DNA of 64,000 bases from the NCBI RefSeq assembly GCF_019249655.2, contig NZ_CP137557.1:3691001-3755000 (forward strand), written 5' to 3'. Below, piece by piece: positions 17,701 to 25,385 of the stretch. The stretch is from Segatella copri (GTDB lineage: Bacteria > Bacteroidota > Bacteroidia > Bacteroidales > Bacteroidaceae). Positions within the stretch are counted from its first letter, which is position 1, and the number at the start of each line of letters is the position of its first letter. The notes below the pieces were generated by a model, which made no database searches, had not been told where the DNA came from, and saw only the letters and a list, made by a program, of their open reading frames with translations. A program made the translations under genes and the position numbers.

Positions 17701-18710
17701 TTGGCATCGGTTTGCATCTTACCCACGAGTTGGTGAAGGTTCACCATGGAGAAATCTCCTTCCATGACAACGAAGGGGGAGGAGCAATCTTTGTGGTGAA
17801 GATTCCGTTGGGCAAGGAATGCTATGAGGAATCAGACTTTCTGATAGAGAACAATCCGATATTGGTTGCGCCTGTGGATTCTGTGATAAAGCCGGAGAAT
17901 GAAAAGAAGGAGCCGCAGAAAGCAGATGCAGATGAGCCTCTCAACCGCAAGACCATCTTACTGGTTGAGGATGATAATGATGTACGCGACTTCCTGGCAT
18001 CGGAATTGGAAAGTTGTTTTAACCTCAGGGTAGCCACCGATGGACAGATGGGCTTAGCCATGGCGAAGGAAGAAGACTTCGACCTGGTGGTAAGCGATGT
18101 GATGATGCCGGGGATGAATGGCTTCGAACTGACTAAGCGACTTAAGAATAAGTTTGAAACCTGCCATATCCCTATCATCCTGTTGACGGCATTGAGTACC
18201 GATGACAAGGTGTTGGAGGGGACGGAGTCGGGAGCCGATGCCTATATCACGAAGCCTTTCAGTCCGCAACTGCTGGTTGCTCGCATCTTTCAGTTGCTTG
18301 ATCAGCGTGAACGACTCAAGCAGAAGTTTTGCAAGGAGGTTCAGGCGGTTCGTTCAGCAATGTGTGCTAACGACCAGGATCTGATGTTTGTGCGCCGTTT
18401 GGATGCCGTGATTTATCCACGTCTTGGCGAGCAGGATTTGTCGGTAGATAAGGTGGCTGGCCTGCTGCGCATGGGGCGCACCCTCTTTTATAGAAAGGTG
18501 AGAGGTGTGACGGGTTATACGCCAAACGACTACATCCGTGTATTGAGAATGAAGAAGGCTGCAGAATTGTTGGCGAAAGGCGACAATAATGTATCGGAGG
18601 TGGCGTATGCTGTGGGATTCGACAACCCTTACTATTTCAGCAAGTGCTTCAAGGTGCAATATGGCATGCCTCCATCTCAGTATATCAAACAAGAACAAGC
18701 AAAGGAATAG
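14784..18710 (+). CDS. Hybrid two-component system sensor-regulator (HTCS)
   Basis: This 1308-residue one-protein sensor, kinase and transcription factor is of the type that controls Bacteroidota glycan loci. It has an N-terminal signal segment with a lipobox-like end (LTLQAC, Cys19) and a periplasmic two-propeller region of repeated W-I/V-G-T/S blades (residues ~50-660). A Y_Y_Y domain follows, then a transmembrane helix at ~748-770. The histidine kinase has its H-box NIAHEFRTPLTL near 796, N-box NLLSNAFKYTP near 913 and G-box DTGVGIPKEKQ near 945. The receiver has its phospho-acceptor in VVSDVMMPGMNG near 1104, and the C-terminal AraC DNA-binding domain ends at VAYAVGFDNPYYFSKCFK. By position it should sense a pectin-derived oligosaccharide and activate the SusC/SusD genes 1 kb downstream. 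Confidence 0.96.
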   Translation: MKYIRFIIIIFVILTLQACLGHGKQAHEDDDCKEKVSQETSIDTLSLPIDVRAKLVTLQDGLPSNAVSDIYQDQKGFMWFSTNNGLARYDGNQMKVYLQDSAYASSSDRRVKRITEDKDFKYMWIYTASETFYCLDMTTGHLVDYLSEAKGWRAQERPLHFTQSKLQEKGLFYMWGPKDGGLIVDYRDGNFKVKYLSAKEMEDILPKLQDAKIADKQLVQKWKVPNGRVLTDNKGGKWIYNNTGILRKVVGDSLITLRLLPNETNYIDYERFNIVEDNHGLVWISTYGKGLFVFNHDLTQGQHFVANDKGESPIASNYLLCIAADRRDGVWVSAEYGGVSHLQVMDKGVVRIFPNGKENLDFSNVVRMVKKQRDGSVMVGTRDGCLYHYSADMAQMLGKSHFDSNIYSVVEMPQGRMWIGTRGKGIYGIPGLDFKNKKVFCLKPDARGRMWIGTFGEGLSVAIPRGEGYEVKTFFADSVGLNEVRCLAIDRKGMLWGGTSGGLFCVDPTRFAADGQGLRVYKRGSEIHDMLVDRQGRLWLTVPGEGLVCMQDGKFRILDASQGLINNMVQSVVETADGNLWVSTQQGVSCWKAKDKSFDNYLFSRVMMGNVYNENSAVCLDDGRVLLGGNYGLTIINPSRISHVKGQTSVVFTSHPYSDEMTLSYEERSPKINFSTLDYSDVNNVKYTYWLEGYDSSWSIPSPTPWVNYQNLPFGSYRLHVKASYSDGIWGKESVLDISVEPPFYLSVWAWVFYALFLTVVIVMVAKSIREKNLLKGKIKFEQELIRYKLVFFTNIAHEFRTPLTLIQGSLEKEKRIMKANHWQPELEKTVRTMDKSVQRMLRLIDQLLEFRKMQAGKLKLSLQETDVVMFVQGICKMFDDAAESKQIDFKLESQLPAYLMYLDQQKMDKVVFNLLSNAFKYTPVKGRIVVSLAFQGGKLTVRVADTGVGIPKEKQAQLFSRFMQSSYTGENFGIGLHLTHELVKVHHGEISFHDNEGGGAIFVVKIPLGKECYEESDFLIENNPILVAPVDSVIKPENEKKEPQKADADEPLNRKTILLVEDDNDVRDFLASELESCFNLRVATDGQMGLAMAKEEDFDLVVSDVMMPGMNGFELTKRLKNKFETCHIPIILLTALSTDDKVLEGTESGADAYITKPFSPQLLVARIFQLLDQRERLKQKFCKEVQAVRSAMCANDQDLMFVRRLDAVIYPRLGEQDLSVDKVAGLLRMGRTLFYRKVRGVTGYTPNDYIRVLRMKKAAELLAKGDNNVSEVAYAVGFDNPYYFSKCFKVQYGMPPSQYIKQEQAKE

Positions 18711-18771
18711 AAGGATTTTCGATAGAAGAAGTATTTATCAGAATAAGAAATATTAAAAATCAGAATAAGTT

Positions 18772-19380
18772 ATGTTAGAAAGTCATTATTACAAGGATAT
18801 GATAGAGGCTGGCTGCGATGAGGCAGGCCGTGGATGTTTGGCGGGCAGCGTGTATGCTGCCGCCGTTATTCTTCCCCCTAATTATCAGAATGCCGATTTG
18901 AACGATAGTAAGAAACTCACCGACAAGAAGCGCAAGGCGCTCCGCAAGCAGATAGAGCGTGATGCGGTGGCTTGGGCTGTGGGGGTGGTTACTCCCGAAG
19001 AAATCGATCAGATCAATATTCTGAATGCCAGTTTTCTGGCGATGCATCGTGCCTTGGACCAGTTGAAGGTGCGCCCGGAGGCAGTCATCGTAGACGGCAA
19101 CCGCTTCAAGCCTTACCAGGATTTACCTTATACTACTATAGTAAAAGGTGACGGAAAGTATCTGGCGATAGCAGCGGCAAGCATCCTTGCCAAGACCTAT
19201 CGTGATGACTATATGGATGCCCTTGCCGAGGAATATCCTCAGTACGACTGGAAGAGCAACAAGGGCTATCCTACGAAGAAGCATCGTGCGGCAATCAAGG
19301 AGTTTGGCACTACGCCATATCATCGCATGAGCTATAATCTTCTGGGAACAGGAGAACTCTCCTTGGAGTTCAAGGATTGA
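18772..19380 (+). CDS. rnhB: Ribonuclease HII
   Basis: This 202-residue cytoplasmic RNase HII removes ribonucleotides and RNA primers from RNA-DNA hybrids. The catalytic residues fit the family: D16-E17 in GCDEAGRGCLAG, a third Asp in AVIVDGNRF near residue 108, and a fourth in AKTYRDDYM near 145. NDSKKLTDKKR and the KGYPTKKH segment are also typical. It begins 61 bp after the regulator gene on the same strand and may be read through from it. A housekeeping gene between regulator and transporter genes of a sugar locus suggests the locus was assembled around it. Confidence 0.96.
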   Translation: MLESHYYKDMIEAGCDEAGRGCLAGSVYAAAVILPPNYQNADLNDSKKLTDKKRKALRKQIERDAVAWAVGVVTPEEIDQINILNASFLAMHRALDQLKVRPEAVIVDGNRFKPYQDLPYTTIVKGDGKYLAIAAASILAKTYRDDYMDALAEEYPQYDWKSNKGYPTKKHRAAIKEFGTTPYHRMSYNLLGTGELSLEFKD

Positions 19381-19502
19381 TAGAACGCCTACTGATTAAA
19401 ACTAAATCCACTAGATAAACTAGGTATTATTGTCTCTTTCCTTTGTTTTCCGTGCTATTTTTTGTTATTTATTGTGTCTTTTTGTTTGTTTATTATGTAT
19501 TT

Positions 19503-19530
19503 TTGTACAATCTGACGGATAATTGTACGA
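19503..19530 (+). promoter_or_regulatory. Candidate activator site: paired TTGTAC direct repeats
   Basis: TTGTACAA at 19503 and TTGTACGA at 19523 are direct repeats 20 bp apart, ending about 30 bp upstream of the -7 box at 19561. AraC-type domains usually bind two direct half-sites about two turns apart, so this is a plausible site for the upstream HTCS. Inference only. Confidence 0.4.
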
Positions 19531-19560
19531 TTTAGATTTATATATATACAATGAATTTCG

Positions 19561-19568
19561 TACTTTTG
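19561..19568 (+). promoter_or_regulatory. -7 box of the susC/susD operon
   Basis: TACTTTTG matches TAnnTTTG. It implies a leader of about 105 nt before the SusC start at 19678. The -33 element is not clearly conserved, as expected for an activated promoter. Confidence 0.65.
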
Positions 19569-19615
19569 CAGCAACAATTTTTAAACCAAAGAATTAAACA
19601 AAATTAAATACAAAC

Positions 19616-19654
19616 ATGAACGTTGGTGGCGGAGCGTTTGGATTCTGCTGCTGA
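19616..19654 (+). CDS. Possible 12-residue leader peptide in the susC 5' leader
   Basis: ATG at 19616, preceded by an A/T-rich stretch as at other starts here, encodes MNVGGGAFGFCC and stops at 19652-19654, 23 bp before the SusC ATG. It lies wholly inside the predicted leader. It may act as an upstream regulatory frame; there is no direct evidence of translation. Confidence 0.35.
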   Translation: MNVGGGAFGFCC

Positions 19655-19677
19655 TCTTCTTAAAAACTAAACCAGGT

Positions 19678-22600
19678 ATGAACAAAAACAAAGTCCTGAA
19701 AAGTTCTGTTCTGCCCTTGGCGCTGTGTCTCACGACGATGACTTTCTCACCAATGTTGGTGTCGAAGGCTATTGCTGAGGTTCAGAATGTACAACAGGGA
19801 GAACTTGTTAAAGGTACAATTGTCGACGAGACTGGTGAGCCTATTATTGGTGCCACAGTTTTGGTCGTAGGTGGTAGTAGTACGCAAGGTACAGTTGCCG
19901 ATATGGATGGTAATTTCTCCATAAAGGTGAAGCCTGGCGCAAAGCTGAAGATTTCCTATATTGGATTCGCAGATCAGGTTGTTCCAGCCAAGAATGGTAT
20001 GAAAGTAACCATGAAGGAGGGTGGAGCTGTCAGCTTGAATGCAGTAGAGGTGGTGGCTTATGGTGTGCAGAAGAAGGTAACTATGACGGGTGCCATCTCC
20101 AGCGTGAAGAGTGAGGATTTGGTCCGCACTTCCGTAGGTTCTGTCAATAACGTGCTCGGTGGTCAGCTTTCGGGTGTGACAACCGTACAGTATTCTGGTG
20201 AGCCAGGTAGCGATGCCGCAGAGATTTTCGTTCGTGGTAAGGCTACTTGGGGCGATTCGCAGCCTCTTATCCAGGTGGATGGTGTGGAGCGAACCATGGC
20301 AGATATTGACCCAAATGAAATCGAGAGTGTTACCGTTTTGAAGGATGCTTCTGCCACTGCCGTGTTCGGTGTTCGTGGTGCCAATGGTGTTGTCCTTATT
20401 ACTACCAAGCGTGGTGCTCAGGGCAAGGCCAAGATCAACGTCTCAACATCCTGGACCGCTCTTGCTCCTACCAAGATGGTGGAGCAGGCTAGTTCTTACG
20501 AGTATGCCAACTTCTATAATCAGATGTCTCTGAATGATTATTGGATGCGTGCAAACAAAAGTGTGGCAATTGGTAAATATCCAAGTTTGGATGCATATAC
20601 TGCTGAGCACACTTTCTCTAACAGTTTCTCTGATGGCATCATTCAGAAGTTTGCCACTGGCTCAGACCCTATCCGTTTCCCAAGTACCAAGTGGGCTGAT
20701 TACATCATGAAAGATGTAACTCTTCAGCAGCAGCACAACTTGAATATCTCGGGTGGAACTGATCGTGTGAAGTACTTTATCTCTGCAGGTTATTACTCTC
20801 AGGATGGTCTTTTCAAAGAGTTTGGTGCAGGATACAACTATGGTTATCAGTATCATCGTTTCAACTACCGTTCTAACCTCGACCTCAAGGCAACCAAAAC
20901 TACAACCTTGTCGTTCAATGTGGCAGGTAACGTGAGCAATGCTGATAAGCCTTATACGGGTTCAGGTGCTGCCGGATTGATTAAGCAGATTTATTATGCA
21001 ACCCCATTCTCCAGTCCTGGTATCGTGGATGGTAAGATGGTTTATTGTACCGCCGACTATGATGATCAGAAGTTGCCGTTCGTAGGTAATGCAGGTATGG
21101 GTTACTATGGCAATGGATTCATGCAGACCAATATCAATAAGATTCAGATGGACCTCGTTCTCGACCAGAAACTTGACTTCATAACCAAGGGATTGAGTTT
21201 CAAGGCAAAGGGATCTTATAACTCTGCCTATACCATTAATAAGCAGGGTAAGAGCGTCGTGGCTTCATTCAATCCGCTCATACAGTATGAGAAAGACGAT
21301 CAGGGTCAATTCATCTTGGATGCAGAAGGTAACAAGAAAATAATCTTAAATGCTGATGGTACACCATATATTGTATATCGTCAGAATGGCAATGATACAG
21401 ATCCTTCTTATTCTGCATCTCAGGATAAGGCACGTGACTGGTACTTGGAGGGCAGCTTCAACTATTCTCGTGTATTCGATAAGCATACCGTTAATGCACT
21501 GCTCCTTTACAACCAGTCGAAGCAGTATTACTATTCTAAAAGTTCTTATCCAGATGTACCTCGTTCTTACGTAGGCCTTGTGGGTCGTGTTACTTACGAC
21601 TATGCCAGCCGATATATGGCAGAGTTCAACATGGGTTACAACGGCTCGGAGAACTTTGCGCCAGGCAGACGCTTCGGTGTCTTCCCAGCAGGTTCTGTGG
21701 GATGGATTCTCAGCGAGGAGAAGTTCTGGAAGCCAATTTCCAAGGTGGCATCTTTCTTCAAGATCCGTGCATCTTGGGGTCTCGTTGGTAACGATAAGAC
21801 CAAGGATGCTATCCGATTCATGTATCTCGCCGATCCATATATTACGGGCAGCTATGGCTTGACTAACAATATGAGCAACTGGGCAGATTCCTATGGTTAT
21901 CTCTTCGGTAACGCACAGTCGGGTACCGTTCAGGGAACCTCTTCTATAGCTGGTGCATACGAGTCTATCAAGAACAACCCTGATATTGGTTGGGAGAAGG
22001 CGTTCAAGCAGGATTATGGTTTCGACCTGTATTTCTTCGGCGACCGCTTTAAGACAACTTTCGATTATTATCGTGAGCATCGTACCGATATCCTTGTTCG
22101 TGATGAAACTGTTCCTTCAACCATCGGTTTCACCATGCCTTATACCAATGCAGGTGAAACGAAGTCATGGGGTTGGGAGCTTTCGCTCGGTTACAATGAT
22201 AAGATAGGTAAGGACTTCCGCTTCTGGGGCAAACTGAATCTTTCTTACAACCAGAATGAAATCGTAGAGATGAAGGAGGAGCCTAAGAAGAATGAATATA
22301 TGATGGCGAGGGGTCATCGTATCGGTGCCCGTTCTATGTATAAGTTCTGGAAGTATTACGAGGGCGAACAGACCAAGGTAGAGTATGAGAAGACATTCGG
22401 GCAGCCATTCCCAGCGCAGTTGAAGGATTACCTTATGCCTGGAGATTGTGTATATATCGATCTTGATGGCGATGGTAAGATAAATCCTAATGATAAGACT
22501 CGTGACAATGGTTATACGGATGATCCTGAGTACATGGCAGGTTTGACACTTGGTTTTAACTACAAGCGTCTGACCTTCAACATGCAGCTCACGGGTGCAT

Positions 22601-23022
22601 GGAATGTAAGCCGTTATATCACCGATGTGTTCCGTCAGCCATTCTACTGTTCTTCCAATACAACCCAGGGTGGACTTCTTTCATACCATGTTAACAACAC
22701 ATGGACACCAGGAAGCTATGAGTCGCAGAATGCACTATATCCACGTGCCACTTGGGATAATGCCGAGCAGAATTATACAGAATCTGACCTTTGGGAGAAG
22801 GATGCCAAGTATCTTCGTCTGAAGACAGTCTCTTTGTCATACGATTTCATAAATCCAGCTTTCAAGAAGATTGGTATGCACAAGTGCGAGGTAACCCTTT
22901 CGGGCTATAACCTCCTTACCTTTACTCCTTATAAGTGGGGTGACCCGGAGACCAGAGCTTCTAATGCTCCATCTTACCCATTGCAGCGCACCTACACCAT
23001 TAGTTTGAATGTAGGCTTCTAA
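19678..23022 (+). CDS. SusC-like TonB-dependent transporter (pectin locus, pair 1)
   Basis: This 1114-residue outer-membrane importer has a signal peptide and a carboxypeptidase-regulatory-like domain (GTIVDETGEPIIGATVLVVG, ~residues 43-120). The plug domain has the family hallmark QVDGVERTMADIDPNEIESV followed by LKDASATAVFGVRGANGVVLITTK (~200-245). A long beta-barrel follows, with a calcium-loop-like DLDGDGKINPNDK near 930 and a terminal strand ending ISLNVGF. The SusD partner begins 35 bp later. It is the first gene after the HTCS and rnhB and has its own promoter and long leader. The rhamnogalacturonan lyase and polygalacturonase nearby suggest pectic oligosaccharides as cargo. Confidence 0.95.
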   Translation: MNKNKVLKSSVLPLALCLTTMTFSPMLVSKAIAEVQNVQQGELVKGTIVDETGEPIIGATVLVVGGSSTQGTVADMDGNFSIKVKPGAKLKISYIGFADQVVPAKNGMKVTMKEGGAVSLNAVEVVAYGVQKKVTMTGAISSVKSEDLVRTSVGSVNNVLGGQLSGVTTVQYSGEPGSDAAEIFVRGKATWGDSQPLIQVDGVERTMADIDPNEIESVTVLKDASATAVFGVRGANGVVLITTKRGAQGKAKINVSTSWTALAPTKMVEQASSYEYANFYNQMSLNDYWMRANKSVAIGKYPSLDAYTAEHTFSNSFSDGIIQKFATGSDPIRFPSTKWADYIMKDVTLQQQHNLNISGGTDRVKYFISAGYYSQDGLFKEFGAGYNYGYQYHRFNYRSNLDLKATKTTTLSFNVAGNVSNADKPYTGSGAAGLIKQIYYATPFSSPGIVDGKMVYCTADYDDQKLPFVGNAGMGYYGNGFMQTNINKIQMDLVLDQKLDFITKGLSFKAKGSYNSAYTINKQGKSVVASFNPLIQYEKDDQGQFILDAEGNKKIILNADGTPYIVYRQNGNDTDPSYSASQDKARDWYLEGSFNYSRVFDKHTVNALLLYNQSKQYYYSKSSYPDVPRSYVGLVGRVTYDYASRYMAEFNMGYNGSENFAPGRRFGVFPAGSVGWILSEEKFWKPISKVASFFKIRASWGLVGNDKTKDAIRFMYLADPYITGSYGLTNNMSNWADSYGYLFGNAQSGTVQGTSSIAGAYESIKNNPDIGWEKAFKQDYGFDLYFFGDRFKTTFDYYREHRTDILVRDETVPSTIGFTMPYTNAGETKSWGWELSLGYNDKIGKDFRFWGKLNLSYNQNEIVEMKEEPKKNEYMMARGHRIGARSMYKFWKYYEGEQTKVEYEKTFGQPFPAQLKDYLMPGDCVYIDLDGDGKINPNDKTRDNGYTDDPEYMAGLTLGFNYKRLTFNMQLTGAWNVSRYITDVFRQPFYCSSNTTQGGLLSYHVNNTWTPGSYESQNALYPRATWDNAEQNYTESDLWEKDAKYLRLKTVSLSYDFINPAFKKIGMHKCEVTLSGYNLLTFTPYKWGDPETRASNAPSYPLQRTYTISLNVGF

Positions 23023-23057
23023 TCAAATGGTAATGTAAATAAATGAACTAAGAAACA

Positions 23058-25346
23058 ATGAAACATAATATACTATTACATAGTGCAGTAGCAATGCTCA
23101 TGGCAGGTGCAGCGTTTACCGCTTGTACTGATACCATTGCCGTGGGTGATGCCTCTCTTGATAAGGCTACCAGTTCTACTGCCACTATCGACTCTGTATT
23201 CCAGAATGCAGAATATACACGTGAGTTTCTTGTAGGTATCTACTCCAAGCAGTATTATGGCTTACCTTATTATAATGGTGGAACCAATATGCCTCATGCG
23301 GGTAACCCATATACTGGTAAGTTTGATGCACTCACCGATTGCTGGCATGATTTCTTTAATGGACCTGCCGTTTATACAAAGTACTATACAGGTTCTCTGA
23401 CTGCCAATGTTGACCGTTCGGATGGTTTGGATGGTCCGCTTTATTCATACGACAAGGAATATCAGTGGAAGTCGATTCGTGCTGCCCAGATTTTCCTGGC
23501 TAATGTAGATCGTGCTCCTGAGGCTGATATGCCTCAGGAAGAGAAGAATCGCTTGAAGGCTGAAGCCCGTTGTCTGATGGTTGATGCCTTTTTCAATACC
23601 TTCCAGCATTTTGGTGGCATTCCTATCATGGATCATCCTTTGGAAACTAGTGAGGTGAGCGGACAATTCCCTCGTAAGACGGTAGAGGAGTGTGTGAATT
23701 GGATGGTAGATGAACTTGACCAGGCTATTGCCGAGAGTGCTTTGCCATGGCAAGCCACGGCTACAATGAACGGTCGTTGGACCAAGGCCGGTGCGATGGC
23801 TTTGAAGTGCAAGGTCTTGCAGTTTGCTGCCTCTCCTTTGCTGAATCCAGAAGATGGAAAGTCGTATTATGATGGTGCTTCTGATGAGGTGAAGCCATAC
23901 ATCATGTACACTGATGCTTCTAAGTATCAGGAACGTTGGGATGCCTTTGCCAAGGCTTGCGATGATTTCTACAACAAGTTGCAGCAGGAAGGCAAGTATC
24001 AGCTGGAGGAAGCTAATATCCCTGCCAAGGTTACTAAGGCAGACGAGAAGGTAGCTTATTATCGACTGGCTTATCGTCGTGGTTATTATCTCAATGCTTC
24101 TACAGAGGTATTGCACTCAGTGCGTGTACAAGGTAATGATATGACGGGTGCAGGCCGTTATTGCTGGCACTCTTGGTATTCTAAGACTGTGCCACGTAAT
24201 GCTTATTGCCCTACACAGGAGTATGTGGAGAAGTTCTCTTGGAACGATGGCGAGCCATTCAACTGGGATAATGCTGCTAAGAAGACCTATAAGAGCCAGG
24301 CTACTGAGCCAGACTCTACCATGGTATATCATAAGGATGGAAGCTTTACCGTGAATGTGACGAACTTCGTAACCAATAAATATACAGGTGCGATTTCCCG
24401 CAACAAGAAGTCTCTGCATACCATGTTCGTGGATGGTACTGTACCTGCTGGTAGCCGACAAGTTACTACAACGCTTACCCGTGATCCACGCTTGTATGAA
24501 GAGTGCATCGTGAATGGTCAGAACATGAACCTCGACTGGACAACAGCTTCCATGACAGGTTATCCTTGGGAACTTTGGTATGGTGGTAATGATGGTGGTA
24601 CTGGTGTCTTGACCCAGCAGAATACCATGTTTGGTTCTGGTTACGGATTCAACAAGTATTATCTGGGAGCAGGTGGTTATCCTACAGACGATTCCGGTGA
24701 TTCCTATCGTTTCCCAACCCAGTGGGTTGCCTTGTCATTGCCTGAGTTCTACCTGCAGTATGCTGAGGCTCTCGTGAAGCGCAGCAATAAGAATGTGGCT
24801 AAGGCTGTAGAGATGGTGGATAAGGTTCGCTCTCGTGTAGGTCTTCCTTCGATGGCTAAGGTATGGACAAATTCTACATTCCGAAAGGCAAAGGACTACA
24901 CTGCAACTACTGCTGAGGCTGCCCTGAATACAACTGTAACTCTGGGCAATGGTGCAACTTCTAATGAGTTTATGGAGGAACTTCTCGATGAGCGTGTGCG
25001 TGAGTTGGGTCTTACCAATGCCCGCTGGTTCGATATGGTTCGCCTGAAGCGTACCGATTGGATGACCAAGCAGCTCCATGGCTTGATGCAGTATCGCCTG
25101 ATTCAGACTAGTGATGGTTTCCAGAGCCGTAATGCAGCCTGGGTAGGAGCAGACCGTGAGAATGACCCTTCATCAACACAGCCTCAGTTCTTCTTGAGTT
25201 GCGTCAAGACAATTACTGCCAACAGCCGTTACCTTTGGAATAAAGATCCTAAGAGTAATGAGGTGAAAAAATGGCTGCTTGACCCACTTCCACAGGCAGA
25301 AATTAATAAGAATTATGGTCTTGTTCAGAATCCTGGTTGGGAGTAA
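23058..25346 (+). CDS. SusD-like glycan-binding lipoprotein (pair 1)
   Basis: This 762-residue surface lipoprotein partners the SusC just upstream. The signal peptide ends in a lipobox (AGAAFTAC, Cys22). SusD-family landmarks are the N-terminal helix bundle with repeated Trp/Tyr, and near the C-terminus the block FMEELLDERVRELGLTNARWFDMVRLKRTDW, the E-R-x-x-E-L-x-x-x-x-x-R-W-x-D-x-x-R signature. It is much longer than a typical SusD (~550), due to extra loops in the middle, which may reflect a large ligand. The gap to the next SusC gene is 39 bp. Confidence 0.94.
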   Translation: MKHNILLHSAVAMLMAGAAFTACTDTIAVGDASLDKATSSTATIDSVFQNAEYTREFLVGIYSKQYYGLPYYNGGTNMPHAGNPYTGKFDALTDCWHDFFNGPAVYTKYYTGSLTANVDRSDGLDGPLYSYDKEYQWKSIRAAQIFLANVDRAPEADMPQEEKNRLKAEARCLMVDAFFNTFQHFGGIPIMDHPLETSEVSGQFPRKTVEECVNWMVDELDQAIAESALPWQATATMNGRWTKAGAMALKCKVLQFAASPLLNPEDGKSYYDGASDEVKPYIMYTDASKYQERWDAFAKACDDFYNKLQQEGKYQLEEANIPAKVTKADEKVAYYRLAYRRGYYLNASTEVLHSVRVQGNDMTGAGRYCWHSWYSKTVPRNAYCPTQEYVEKFSWNDGEPFNWDNAAKKTYKSQATEPDSTMVYHKDGSFTVNVTNFVTNKYTGAISRNKKSLHTMFVDGTVPAGSRQVTTTLTRDPRLYEECIVNGQNMNLDWTTASMTGYPWELWYGGNDGGTGVLTQQNTMFGSGYGFNKYYLGAGGYPTDDSGDSYRFPTQWVALSLPEFYLQYAEALVKRSNKNVAKAVEMVDKVRSRVGLPSMAKVWTNSTFRKAKDYTATTAEAALNTTVTLGNGATSNEFMEELLDERVRELGLTNARWFDMVRLKRTDWMTKQLHGLMQYRLIQTSDGFQSRNAAWVGADRENDPSSTQPQFFLSCVKTITANSRYLWNKDPKSNEVKKWLLDPLPQAEINKNYGLVQNPGWE

Positions 25347-25385
25347 TGAACTCTTTGGGACTAACAAACTAAAATGAATTTGTAT

